Shown: piece by piece, positions 28,325 through 41,417 of the stretch
Numbering within the stretch: the first letter of the stretch is position 1
Layout: every line of letters begins with the position of its first letter
NCBI RefSeq assembly: GCF_000189635.1
Contig: NW_002476534.1
Span: 310,001 to 374,000, forward strand
Source of the DNA: Tetrahymena thermophila SB210
Taxonomy: Eukaryota; Ciliophora; Oligohymenophorea; Hymenostomatida; Tetrahymenidae
Reading direction: 5' to 3'
Length of the DNA stretch: 64,000 bases
Translations under genes and position numbers: made by a program
Notes under the pieces: generated by a model
Databases searched by the model: none
What the model was told of the DNA's origin: nothing
What the model saw: the letters and a program-made list of their open reading frames with translations, nothing else

Positions 28325-29852
28325 ATGAATTATTATATAAATAAATACTTCTATTTTTCTTTTCTGAAATATATTTTCAATTTCTAAGTAAGTTAAAATT
28401 TAATTCTATTGATAGATTTAAATTTTTTATTATACTACAGTTTTGATGTAATCATACTTTTATATAAATAAAGAATTATATAAATTTTAATTAAACATAA
28501 AATTTTTATGTTCGCTTCAATTAAAAATATTTTTATTTAAATTTCTATTATGTTAAAATTAATTAAAATATCTTTTTATTAACGAACTCACTTATAAATA
28601 AGTAAAAATTAAATTTTTAAATTAGGTATACTCTTAGCAATATAAATATATAAACAAAAATAGCTAAATACCTTTATAAAATCTAGTGAAATGACATCAC
28701 TATTTTTTACAAAGTCCTTTATTTTTTAATAATTTTTTCAAGGAAGAAAATATTACAATTCTCGAATAATTAATTATTTCTTAAACAGGAAATATATATT
28801 TAGTAGAGTAATAAATATTATTTTTTTATTAAAAGAAATTAAATGCTTGATATAAAAATTTTTGATTTTTTAAAAAATTAAATCTTTGATATAATATTTT
28901 TAAGTTATTTTATTCTTCTAACTTATTTTAAAACCTTTTTTTATTTCTTTCAAATTTTCTTTAATTTATAAAAGTATATTTATTATTCTATTAAAAATAT
29001 ATTTCCTACGAGTAAAATAATTACTCGAGAATAGCTTTATACAAATCTTATAAAATTATTAATCTTTTTTAATTTTCAAATTTGTGAAGAATAGAATTAT
29101 AAGTTAATATATGGATTTTATTTTCTAATTAAAAAATTTACTAATAACTTTAAAAAGGTTTGAAATTTTGATTTTAGTATAAAGTTAAATTAGCAATTTA
29201 AAGAATCTTTAATGATAATTATAGTAAACAAAAATAAATATAACAAAGAATTATGAATAAATCAATAAATAAATTGATTATTTTATTAATATATTTAGTA
29301 TTTAGTATGAAGTAAAAACAGTAAAAAAATAATTTAATTCTTATAAATTTGAATACAAATAGATATTTTTCTATCACTTTTTGCTTTTAGAAATTTATAA
29401 AAGGGAATTTATGAATAACTTTGGAGGAATGAATTAATTTTAGTTTGATTAATTTTATTATTAAATTATGAATTATTTTACAATTTTCTATTTTGTGGAT
29501 TTTCTATCAAAACTAAGATATTTATTTATTTATTGATTTATTTATTCATTTGATTATTTTATAATTAATTCTTGAATTCATTATCAAATTATTTACAATA
29601 TTTTGATTTTTATAGATAAATGAAAGATGTTTATTAAAGCTATTTATTTCTATTAGTATTTACTTTATTATTTAAATCATTTAATTATGGGTAGTATAAG
29701 TAGGTGAGCGAGTGATTGAATCAGTTTATCTATTTAAATTTTTATATTTAAATATATATTATCAAATGTTTTTTTTAGCAAGCTTTCTATATACAAGCTA
29801 TTCTAAGATTATTGAAATTATTATTTTGATCCCAGAGATTTAGAGCAAAAAA
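28325..29852. other. intergenic region between convergent genes, with foldback element
   Basis: Spacer between the 3' ends of the histidine kinase and the minus-strand sensor/TPR/vWA gene. It contains the inverted-repeat element at 28755-29037 and otherwise simple A+T-rich sequence. Confidence 0.65.
28755..29037. repeat. foldback inverted-repeat element, copy 1
   Basis: The outer left arm has ATTCTCGAATAATT, then GGAAATATATATTTAGTAGA and AATAAATATTA. The reverse complement of the right arm has ATTCTCGAGTAATTATTT, then GGAAATATATTTTTAATAGA and AATAAATATAC. The arms match for about 70 bases, with further weaker pairing toward the centre near 28890. The right arm resembles the right arm of the element at 54331-54803. 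No coding capacity. A short non-autonomous transposon or foldback element is possible; no target-site duplication was resolved. Confidence 0.55.
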
Positions 29853-32800
29853 TCAGAAATATTCACAAATTAGTTAGCGTTTTATTTATTTTTCTCTTTG
29901 CTTATTTAAATATTCTTCAACATCATCATCTCCTTATTGGAAGAACTACCCAAGCTCAGAAATTTCTTTAGCTAAGTAACGCAAATAGAGCATGTTAGCA
30001 TTTTAATTACAGATATTGATTATAATTAGATTTACTTATTTTTTCTTCATTTTTTCTTTAATAGCTTCTAATTAATCCTCTTTTATTTAATTATTTCCTT
30101 CTGTGAAAAGACAAATGAATCTCAGTCTTTCATTATTTTCTTAATCAAGTGTGCTCTTCTTTTAATTATCTTCAATATTATTCATTTATTAGCATTTATC
30201 AAACAAACCTGTAGTCACATCAAGAGCTTTGTACAAATTAGATTTACCTCTTTTATTTAAAATATTCGATTAGAAAATTTTTCAAAATAAATATTGAAAT
30301 AAATAAAACGTAAATTATATAATAATAAATTATTCAAACAAATAAAATTAAATATAATTAAATTTCAAATATTTTTGGCAATTCACATGAGCATTCCTAA
30401 AAAAGAACTCTTTAAAAAGTAATTTTAACTTAAAAAATAAATGTTTCTATTGTATGTAAATCAATAATAATTAATTAATTACCCTGTACTCATAGGAATG
30501 GAACGAATTTTCTTTTCTAACAAATCATTATAAAGTTCTTTTTCTTACAAAGGGAAATTTTCATGGACTAGCTCGTTAAATTGCACAAATCCAATTTTAT
30601 CCTTTTTATCTATTTTATCAAAGATACTTCTGCATCTTGCATGGGAATATTTAATTTGATCAACTGTCATATCTTTAGAGTAATCAATTAGCATTATTAA
30701 TTCTATTATTCTTAAATTGAACTTTTAAAGCTTTGGTATCAAAGTAGGTATTTCTAAGTTAAACTTTTCCATAATATTCTTTAAAAGCATCATAGCATAT
30801 TTTCTAATTTATGAGTCATATACTTGTCCCTCTTCTATAATTCTGGTTAGTATGTCAGCAGCCTTCCTAAAGTTAAACTTAGCCAATTCAAGAATTGCTT
30901 ATTACAGCTTAATTTTTGATAAGAGAATTTCTGGAGGAATTTAAGCAAAGATATTTAAGAACAAAGAAGTATTTTCTTCATGAAAATCTTCTTCTTAAAG
31001 AACTAGCAGCAATTCTTCATATAACTATTAAGCCTGTTTTTAAAAATGATTTAAATTTAATTTTAAGAGTTTAACTTATATTATCGTATTTAAATGTTTT
31101 CTGAAATTTCAAATAAAATTACTTCTTAAATGTGTAGCTCTGCTCTTTTATATTCTCCAAGACGCAGGTGACAATATGATTTTTTAGTTAAAATAAGTAT
31201 TTTTCTAATTATAGTTGTGTTTGAGGGTCTTCTATAGCCTAAATCATCATCAAAATCTCTTGGATCTGCTGAATCAGAAAGGGAAATACATTTTTCGAAC
31301 ACTCTTATTGCTTCATGATAGAGATCATCCTTTTATTATGTCGAATATTCAAATAAAGCAACTCCTAATTAATATTTTCTGTTTAAAAGTCTTGTCTTAG
31401 AAAGGTCATATTTCATGAGAAGATCATCTTTCTTCTTTCTATAAATAGTATTGTCATTTGTGTTATCTTAATTAAATTGTTCGGGCATTCTCTTCTTTGC
31501 GATTTGAGAGTTTTCTATATCTCCATCATCTTCTTAAATATCTTCATCATTCTGGAAATGAGAGGGTTTCATGACAGTACCATCTTTAGAATTCCTCTTT
31601 TACTGCTTCATAGAGCTGGCTTAAGAAGAAAGCATATTTGGTTTCTTAAGTGGTGAAGAAGGATTTTGATTGCTTCCAGCTAAAAATGTCCTTAAATATT
31701 AATTAGCTAAATAAAATATATTTTTAACTAAATAAGTAAATTTACTTCTTTTTTTTCCCATTCATTCTTTACGATCTATTTGGGCTATTTTAGTTAATAA
31801 CATCAATAATTTATTGAGGTTTCTTTCTATATTCTATATTTTCCTTATCCATTTCTTCTTTAGTAATATTATATTCCATGGTAGCCATTAAAATTGCTTC
31901 TTGGTACTCAGATATAGCTTCTAAATAACGATTATTCTTTAAATGGATATTCCCTATGTTATTACAGCAAATACCAACACCATTTTAATTACCAAATTTT
32001 ATATAAAATTATTTAGCCCTAGAGAGCTCTAATAGAGTTAAAGCATCATCATCATGAAATCTAAAAATATTTATAAAAATTGTGGCTTAAAAAATATATT
32101 AAAAAAAAATAAAATTTAAATTAATTGCATTTATAAATCAATCAATCATTAATTTAATTATTAAACATTTTTAAATTAGTTTATTTTTATGTTTTTGTTG
32201 GTCAATTTGTTTATTTATTTTTAATTATTAAGTAGATCTATTTATAGAAATGATCTACTTTATTTATAAAAGATTAATTTATTTGTTGAGATATTTTAAT
32301 CAACAATTAATTAAATTTAATGAGCTATTTGTTGAGCTTATCTCTTAAATAGATAAAGATAAAATATTTTAGAATTACCTTTGATTTGAGTACTTAAAAT
32401 TTTTAAGAAGCGTAACCATAGCTTCGAATAAAGATTTGATTTCATCAGATGTAAAGTAATTTTAATAGCTTTCGTATTAGTCTTCTTAGTCTATTTATTC
32501 AGGGTCGATTTCTGACATAAGACGTGACATAGTTATAATAGGGTTTTGGAAAGAGTAAGATATCATATAGCTGTATCTGCCTACAATGCAAATTGAAATA
32601 AAAGATATGACACTGATAACAATAAATGAGACTAATTCAATATAGTTTAATCGATCGTTTGTTTCTTAAAATCCTTGGATCAAATCACTTTCTGAAACAA
32701 TATAACCAAGATAGAAAAGTATTTCTGCATAATTTATAACCAATTACCCATCAGAGCCCATTTAACCTGGATAAACTTCGATAGGTGTAAATATTATGTA

Positions 32801-34636
32801 ATAGACTTTTCCATTTACTTTATATGAAAACTATTATGGAGGATCTGAATATTTTTCATTTTAATTTTTTAATTTTGAATCTTTTATGCCATTTTTAACT
32901 TAATAGAAGTTTTGCTAATTGATTTTAAAAAAAATATTAACAAATAGAAAAGTAAATATGAATGAATGAATGAGGTAATTCAACAATTTCTTGCATAATA
33001 AATAATTTTACTTAAAATTCATTTACTTCATTTGGATTTGGATTTTAACCAAATATCTAAAGAACGAGATTCTAACTAAAACTTTAATCCATTTAATGCG
33101 TTGTATCATCAAAAGCTAGCAACGTCAATTCATCATCGTCAAGTATTAAGAACAAGTCACCATAATCTTTGTTTATTAGTGATTATTTTAAGGCAGATTG
33201 TTTTTGTTGTAATTAAAATTATGCATATATTATTGCATCAACATTATCATTCACCTTAAATTTTTAGCTTATACCACCAGCGCCTTGATAATTTTAATAA
33301 GAATCTTTTATAACATAAAGAGAAGCATCTTAGCCAGTACATACATTATTAAAGTTATATTTTCCAGTGAGCATAGAAGGACATGAATTAGATTTAGTTG
33401 TTTGTACAGGCTAATTAATATTTGTAAGTTAAGTGCTGTTTGGAAGAGGTAAAAAAACTGTAAAATTTAATCCTGGATATGTTATACCAACTGTATAAAT
33501 GAGATCATAAGAAGACCCATCGCTAGTGTCTTATAATTACTACTAAAGGTAATATGGAGCTAAAATACCTTTCATAAGAACCCCGAAGAGAAGGACATCT
33601 TTAGCTAGAGTAGAATACTGTGCTGAGTATTTTTTAGATGCATTATCAAATACTGTTTCTTATAAATTGTCCCATCCAGTAACCTTTACAAGATAAAAAA
33701 TATTTTGAATAAAAATGAAATTAAAGAATTTGTTTGTCGTCTGTATGTCTTGACAAAAATGTAGAATTTTAAACAAAATAAGGTATTTGAATTATAAAAA
33801 AATAGCCTTTAACTTTTAATTTTATTATTGATCAAATTACTTATTTATTTATTAATTAATTAATAATCATTCATTAATTCTTTACATGCCCCAAAAACAT
33901 AAATTTTTTCATCTAAAAGGCAGATAAACTCTTTTGAAAAATTTAAACTTAAACACTTAAAATATTTTTCTTTAAGAAAATGTATTAATTTATCATTTAG
34001 AATTTTTGGTTAGATAATAGAAAGAGACAAGGAGAGAGACTAACCAACTTTTTTCAAATTTTTGTTTCTAATATGCTAAAAATATTTGTCATAAAAAATT
34101 TATAAAAGTTAATTTTCTTTCAAAAATAGCATATTAATTTTACTTTTGTATATTTTTCGAAATATTTTGTTAGATATTAAAATTGAGTTAAAACTTTCTT
34201 TTGAAAATAGTTATTTAAAATCTTATTTTACTTGCAGTATTTCTTATAAGGAAGCGTTGTTTATCTTATTATAAATGGATTAATTATTCTATTGAAAGTT
34301 AGGATCTTGGTCTTGCAAAAGGCTCACATATAGAGCTTGAATCTAACTTATGTCTGGGTTTTTTGGAGTTACATTATTTTCTAATATTTGATAGTAATAA
34401 GAGCGGAGAGCAAATACTTATTTGAAATTTTCCTAATACCCTGCTTCTAAAGAGAAATCAAGAAACTAAATATCTCGCGATTTACTACCTAATTGTTACT
34501 AAATATGGCCTTATTAAATGAACTGCTGTAAATCAGGTAAGGATTTAAAGGAAGAGTAGCCTACTGCAGAAAGACATATCGCTATAACTATAAAAATAGG
34601 ACATGCTAAAAGTAAAATTCGCTTGTTGATTACCAT
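29853..34636 (-). CDS. two-TM sensor-like protein with TPR-like and vWA-like regions
   Basis: 1,147 residues in seven exons: 34636-34232, 33683-33012, 32914-32379, 32060-31746, 31690-31123, 31033-30483, 30249-29853, all in phase. Starts MVINKR followed by a hydrophobic helix (ILLLACPIFIVIAICLSAVG). A large region to about residue 450 would lie outside the membrane and looks like a Cache-type ligand-binding module (FLILDDDELTLLAFDD; VNGKVYYIIFTPIE), then a second helix (LVSFIVISVISFISICIVGR). The cytoplasmic part has TPR-like helices (GICCNNIGNIHLKNNRYLEA; KSYCHLRLGEYKRAELH) and a vWA-like fold from about residue 943: IELIMLIDYSKDM, then KIDKKDKIGFVQFN, a GGGKSNLYKAL block and LRFICLFTEGNN. 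The MIDAS-type DxSxS is degenerate (DYSKD). It may sense an external ligand and signal through protein contacts. No enzymatic domain was found. The domain names are inferences from pattern. Confidence 0.78.
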
Positions 34637-36001
34637 CAAATTAGCTCAAACAAATTTTTTTGAATGTAATTGCAATAGAATCTAAATGTCTAACTATCTA
34701 ACTAACTATATTTGAATGTTAATGTTTGCAGTTTAATTGAAATTTTTTATAAAAATGAATTCTCTAAATTTTCAGATAGATATTTGCTAATTTTGTTTGC
34801 ACTTCCTTTAGTGTTTTGCTCACTAAAAATATTTTAAATTATTATTTCCAATTATTAGAATCTCCTCCACTTTCCTCCTATTTATTTTATTTATTTATTT
34901 ATACCCTTCTTCACCTATTTACTGACTAGAGCTTTAATTATTAAATATTGTTTATATACTTCTTCTATTAATACGACACTCTTTTTATTATTTTTTTTCA
35001 CTTTTGGTTTTTATTAACAAAATGCAAGAACTAATTAATTTTCATTAAATGTCTTCAATAGAAGTTTACTTTATTTGGCAATTTTATTGCTTCTTTTTTT
35101 TTCCTTATATAAAATGACCTCTACTCATAAACTTTATAATCTTAGTATTTTTTGAATAACATTTAATAACTCTTCATTGAAATTTTCTTGAATTTTAAGC
35201 AAAATCAAATTATTTATTTACTCTTTCAAATATTTTATCAATAAAATTGTTTTAAAAAAAAATCTATTTTTTTATTTTTTAAGAATTTTTATTCAAGCAT
35301 CTTAATTATTTTTTAAACATAAGAAGCAAATCATACGTTGTATCAGTATATTATTTTCAATTTTAAATTAAAAACAAAATTACATTAGTTTACATAGTTA
35401 AAATTACATTTATCAAATTAAGTGCAAATATTAATGTTCAATAAAATGTTAATAAAATATTTATCTTTAGTCATTTTTTTAAATCTTCATAAGAATATTA
35501 TATATTCTCATTAATTAGCACTACTACCTTTCTCCCAAACCTTTTTTTAAAAAAAATAGTTTTATTTAATCGAAAAAAAAAAAAAATTTAAGAAAAAAAT
35601 GCCATAATTAATCAGCATTTACAGATTTACAGTATATTATAAATTTTTATTTTAGATTAATCATGACCTAAGTCTTAATTTTTTATAATATGTTGAATTT
35701 TTTTACAACATTTGTAAGATAGCCAACTAATAAGTTAATTAAATTATTTAATTCTTATTATTGTAAGATAATTACTATTTGTAAATATGATAAATAATTC
35801 ATACCAAATCAATTTAAGAAATTTAATTATAAGCAGTGAATATGAATGACAATTTCAATATAAAATAAATAATAACTACAGGTTATGTTTGTTTTTAAGA
35901 AAAAACATTTATTTAGCTTTTTCAAATTTAATATAATTTCTTCATACATTTTATATATTTTTATTTTAATTATAAATTTTTATTTTTTCTAGTTTATTTG
36001 G
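34637..36001. other. intergenic region
   Basis: A+T-rich spacer upstream of the sensor-like gene and downstream of the zinc-finger gene, both on the minus strand. Long homopolymer runs, no coding signal and no clear repeat. Confidence 0.6.
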
Positions 36002-38090
36002 TCATCTAAAACCTCCTCCTCCTAAACCTTTAGGAGCTGGGAAGGCAGAAGAATTTGTAATTATTTAATTTGCACCGTTTTATCCACTAAATGCTCCAAT
36101 CCCATAGAGCATGTCATGAGTTTTTTAATATTTTGATCCCATATTTTGGTATTTTTAGAATGAATCTCTTCCTGTACCACCATTTCCTCCAAACTGGCTT
36201 CCACCACCTCCACTAGATCCTTTAAAGATATTTACACTACTAGTATTTGAATTCACTATTTTGTATTATTATTATTTAGAGCTTCCTAAGTATTTACTTT
36301 AGGGACTAGTATATTTATTACTGCTATAGCTAGCTCCACCACCACCATATTAATCTTCATAATCATCTCCACCAAAATCTTCATAACTTGGTCTGTTGTA
36401 ACTTACTGCTCTTTTATTGGCTGCACCGCCACCATATGAATTACCATAACTAGGCTTTGATGAATAAGATTACTCCTATTTAGCTTAATAACTTGGTGGA
36501 GGTTTAGGTTTATTGATTGTAGTTTTGCATTTAGGGATGTGACGAGCTGCTGCTTCATCACTAAAGTTACGTAGACAGTGTGGACACTGCTTCATGTTAC
36601 TTCTCATAGCATTAGATTTAGGTGGTGGAGGAAGTGAGCGTATATCACCACCATTTTTTTCAACATTTCCAACTTTTCTCATATATTTTAATTAATTCTA
36701 AAACTCTTCATGTTGCTGTCTCCAGTTATTGTTGGCTAGTTTTTATTCATAGAATCTATCATTCTTTTCTAACTTTTGTTTCTTTAATTCTAGTGCTTTT
36801 TACTTCCTCAAAGCTTACTTAGTGGGTCCAGGTTTACATACAGACTCATGCTTACTAATTCTATCTGACGCAAATTTTCTATTACATTTACGGCATGGAA
36901 CTAAGTCTAAATCACCATTCATAGCATACGTTTTCTCTTCTTAGTACTACTTCTATGCATTTGACATTGGTTTTAAAGGATTATTTGGCTTGCAACTTTT
37001 CTAATGAGGAATTAAACTTTCAGGTTTAAATGTTCTACCGCAATTCTAATTATTTTTATTTAAACAAATAAATTATTTTATTTTGAAATATTTTTAAATT
37101 TGAAAGAAATTATATTTTTATGAAAATTTGTTGATTAAAAATATCTATTTACCTCGCAAGGAACAAGAACATCATAGTTATACTGATCAAATGCTCTATT
37201 ATTATAGTTATCAATATCTTTTCTAGTAATTTTATCTTTGGCAAGTAATTGGTCAAAGCCAGGAGGAGCTCTAGGCATAGGTCTCCTGTCTTTATATGAT
37301 TTATTTGACTACTCTACTTCCCATTTTTCTTAGCAAGTTTTTAAGTGAATTGGCAAACTTTTAGTTCCATATTCTCTGCCACAAATGTAACCTAGAGTAA
37401 AAGAAATTTTTGAATAACATTTAGATTAATTTAATAATAAAATTATTCTATTTAATTTAAGCTTACACATGAGAGAGATTGGCCTCTACATCATTTTAGG
37501 AGGTTCAGGCTCAGGTTCTTTTTTTGTTACTCTATTACTTGAGATTGCAGTAGTTCTGTTCATTGCACCACCACCACCAACTACTTTGTTCCCTCCTTTT
37601 TTTTTATTCATTGAAACCTATCTGCATTCGATTTCATGTTTTTAAAATTAGCTTGAAGGAATTTTTTAGAAGCAACATCCGCATGGAATAGTTTTTTCTT
37701 TTGAGGCACCATATCCACCTCCTCCACCTTAGGAAAAGATGTTTGTATCCTTTGTTTGGTATGAACCAAATGCAGAGGATCTACCGTTTGAAAAATCAGG
37801 TATTTATGGATTGGAATTATAATTCTTTTCTATAAAACCTTTTGATTAGGTCATCCCTAAACCTTTATGTCCTCCTTTTGCGCTTGTAGGAACTGGCCTA
37901 CATACTTTTTCGTGCTGCGCTAGAGTAGCAGGATTAAATCTAAATTATTTAAGTAAATTACATTCATTAGTATTAAGCATTTTAAAAAAAGTTATCACGT
38001 TCTAAAGCAGTTTGTGCATGGAAGCATAGAATTGCTTCCTGATTTTCCTATTCCTCCTACACCTCCAAATGAATTAGTGTAATTGTGCAT
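36002..38090 (-). CDS. protein with six C2HC (ZC2HC1-type) zinc fingers
   Basis: About 600 residues. Exons: 38090-37999, 37939-37531, 37486-37468, 37391-37153, 37045-36002. Six copies of the C-x2-C-x12-H-x3-C finger are seen: CTNC..H..C, CGCC, CYIC([12 protein letters not shown]), CENC([12 protein letters not shown]), CRKC([12 protein letters not shown]) and CPHC([12 protein letters not shown]). Introns interrupt fingers 1, 3 and 4. Between fingers 5 and 6 is a Lys/Gln-rich helical segment, and the C-terminus is Gly/Ser/Tyr rich and disordered. Family members are linked to cilia and centrosomes in some organisms, but no specific role is shown here. A 44-base intron (37487-37530) is needed to keep frame before finger 3. 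Its sequence is unusually G+C rich (CCTGAGCCTGAACC), so a one-base frameshift is the alternative. Confidence 0.85.
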
Positions 38091-39065
38091 TTATTTGGGC
38101 TTACTATTTTATTTCTAAAAAGCTTGCTTGAAAAAATTATTAAAAAGTATAGCTAAATTATATTTTACTTGTATTTTAAATAATTATTAATTTATTGATT
38201 GCTTGATTAATTTTTTTATAATTTCGCGAAGAATACGAATTAGCTATAATGGAATTGAAAATAATAAGATCTAACTTCACGGATATAATCCTTTATCTAT
38301 TCAAATATAGGGTATTAGTTAGCAATTGGTAAATTATCTTTGTTATATCTAATATTATCCATATATTAGTAATCAATAAATTAGTGGTCAGTACTTAATT
38401 TCCTAAAATAGATATTTATAAAGCATAAAAGCATGAATGAATAGTCCAATTAAGATTTATTAAAAGGTCAGTAAAAGTATTAAAAACTTAAGTAAAATAA
38501 TATGTAAGAAATATTTTATTAAATTTTAATAGCCATAATAAAATTTTAATTTAAAACAAAAATGAAAGCTCATATATATTTTAGTAATTAATTGGAATTA
38601 AAGACAAATAAATATTTTTAAGATGATAAAAATTATGAAAATAACTTTCTATAAAAATTAGTATTTGTATAAATATAGGTAGGTATGCTAAAAATATTTG
38701 TCCTAAACTTTATAATAAATTTAAATTTCAAAGTATATTAATTTTTCTACACTATTTTAAATTTTTTTAATCAATCTTTAACAAAATACAAAGTTATATT
38801 AGTTAAAATATTTGTATTGAAATCTTAAAAAATGAAATAAAAGAAAAGTAGCAAATTATATAAAAAGTAAAAGTAATTATTTAATACACATTTAAGAAAA
38901 TAGGATATTTATTTTTAAATGAGAAATATAAATTTTGAAAAATATTTTTAAAAAAAAATCAATCAAAAGAAAATATTTTTTTAATTTAAATCATTAAAAT
39001 TTAGCAAAAAATTTTATTAAGGTCTTTGTTTCACTCTTGTTTTAATCATTAAAAGATTTAATAAG
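38091..39065. other. intergenic region
   Basis: A+T-rich spacer between two minus-strand genes. A slightly less biased patch at 38225-38400 shows no open frame of note. Nothing recognised. Confidence 0.55.
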
Positions 39066-41238
39066 TCATTTAGTAATTAATATGTATTCGTTTTGTAATT
39101 GGTTAATTTTACTACTGTTAGAATTTTAGTTAATAAGCTATTAATTTTTCTTTAATTATTCGTGACTGCGATGTAGCTATTATCTTTACTTAAATTTCAA
39201 AGCTAAAAAGTCATTATGCTTAAATTAACTGCTTTAAGTTAATGGCAATCTTTTTTTATTGAGTATAGTTGGAGATTATGCTATTTTTTATTCCTTTTCT
39301 TTTATAGTTGTAGTATAAAAATTTTATTAAGATGGGCTCGACTATCCAATCTGTGTTAAACAAGAGACTTAACGGGTATGTTTAAGCTATGGTTAAAAAT
39401 AGCCACCCTGTGATTGCTAGTTGTTAATTTTATCGCCTTTAAATAACCCCATATTTTCAAAGGTAAAACGGTGTGAATTTGAGCTATTTGTTTTGATAAG
39501 AAAAGGAGATTATTGTGTGTTATTGATAGACTCTTCAGTGTTTTTATAATTCTAATTAGACGTATTTGTTTAAAAGAATAAACTATATTCTTCAGTTCGA
39601 GTTGGGCTTTCAAGCATAGTGTCTTTGGTTAAAATAGTGTTTAAAGAATCTTTCTAATTTATAGAAGTTGCTGGCCTTTTGATACCTGAAAATTTTAAAA
39701 TAATAGTTAAGATTAGCTTTTTATATAATGATAATTTACTCGATTATGATTAAGCTCTTATAACTTATCTCGATTTTAAATCCCTAGAAAATATTGATGT
39801 CCTTGGATATGCGGAAAATTGTATTTTAGGATTTTGTAATACTGAATTCAGTGTCTTTGCTTTATTTAGAGAGCTATTTATCAGCTGATTTAACCCTTCT
39901 AAGTCAGGCTAATTTTATCTAGGTGTTTCACTTGTTTTAACTGAATCTTTTTAACTATCTGATAAATGATTGAATACTGCTAATGTAAAGGAACTTCTGT
40001 TTGAATTTTGCTATGGGGAATAGCTAATCCTGCTTTTGTTTGAAAATGCACTTGATAATTGACGATTGGATTTGTTAATGCTGCTTATATATTCTGAAAA
40101 GTTGTCACAATTAGAAACATCTGATGAAAATAAAAAGTTTTAATATTTTTTTGTCAACTAACTTGAAGGTGTTAAGTAGGACATATTCTAAATTAGATTA
40201 GATGTTTCCTGCTGGAGATCTTCTTTTTGTTTATTTTTCATCTTAATTATCTTTTATTTTAAATCCTAACTTAGTTTCAAAGAATTTATTGTATTTTTGA
40301 TATTGCTTTTTGTTTCTACTTTCAATTTTCCTAGCTGAACAAGCTTGTAATGTTGTTACTTTTTAAAAGAATTCAAATAACCTAAATCTAAATTCTAAAC
40401 TTCTCCTTTTTAGATCTTTTGAAAAATTTGCTGAACCTTTTTAGTCTCGTACTCTTCTTTCAACTGCTCTATTTGCATTTACTTTTCTTTTGACTGTTAA
40501 GATTTTATTGTAAGTAATCTACTAGCCTCAAGATTTTCATAGATATCGTAGTTTTCTCCCATTATGTCTGTAACAGATACCTCATCAATTTAAATTTTGT
40601 TATATTTCAAATTTTAAGCTAGTTCTACAATGTTAAGTGATCCATCATTATTTTTCTAATAATTTATGTATTCAAATTAAATTTATTGTAAATTGAAAAT
40701 TTTCTACTTTCTATTTTAGTTTCTCCAAAGGTGTTTAGCATTCTGTCAACACACTTTCATTTTTTGAATGGCTTGATAATACTCTTTTTTTTATTCTTTC
40801 TTCTTGAGAGGTGGTGCTATATCTTGGACTTCTATTGCTTCTTGGAGACTATAAAGGACTAGAACGTTAAGACGATGGATTGCTTTGGGGTCTTTGGTTT
40901 AATGAGTCTCTGTGCTATTTCTCTTCTGATTTTTAACGATTTTATTACTTTAATTTTTATTATAAGAGCACCTTTTTCTTTTCGATAATTTCAGTTTTTT
41001 TCTCTTAATCTGGCCTATAAACACTTCTGAATTCTTCTTCGATATTATCAATTTTTTATTTATGAATATTACTCTCTATAATTTCTTACTTTTTAAGAAG
41101 TGTTTTATTGTAACTTTCAATCATTTAAGGTTACATTTAAGAAAAAATATCTTTGTTAGATATGGCATTCATCATATGGAATGTTGGTTCAATGTTATAC
41201 TTAGCAATATTTGAAATTGCTGCTTTATGGTCCTTCAT
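39066..41238 (-). CDS. Ser/Gln-rich coiled-coil protein, unrecognised
   Basis: 706 residues, two exons: 41238-40708 and 40655-39066, joined across a 52-base A+T-rich intron that removes a frame break. I do not recognise a family. The first 100 residues are helical and Glu/Lys rich (MKDHKAAISNIAKYNIEPTF at the start). An SR/SP-rich stretch follows (SPLQSPRSNRSPRY), suggesting phosphorylation. Just after the intron, KNNDGSLNIVEL resembles the core of an EF-hand loop but lacks the first Asp, so calcium binding is doubtful. Then comes a coiled coil (KEKQMQIEQLKEEYETKK) and a long Ser/Asn/Gln-rich, probably disordered C-terminal half. A standard-code ORF in another frame at 39356-39613 is a shadow of this gene. 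The start follows an ATTAG, so an upstream exon cannot be excluded. Confidence 0.7.
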
Positions 41239-41417
41239 CTAATTAAAAACCTTTTATCTAATAAAAATAAATTTTCATCATATAAATTTAAAATATTTTT
41301 AAATTTGATTATCTTTAATGTTATAAACTCTTAAATCATAAAACTATATACTTTATTTCATAGTACAATAAAATTTAATTAAAAAAACAAATAAAAACAT
41401 TTATTTTATCATATCAC

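Noticed and set aside
36622..36822. Plus-strand ORF opposite the zinc-finger gene
   Set aside because: Antisense shadow; the minus strand encodes conserved C2HC fingers here.
39356..39613. Minus-strand standard-code ORF of 85 residues (QLELKNIVYSFKQ...)
   Set aside because: It lies in a different frame inside the 39066-41238 gene, whose own frame is open under the ciliate code and continues coherently for over 500 codons.
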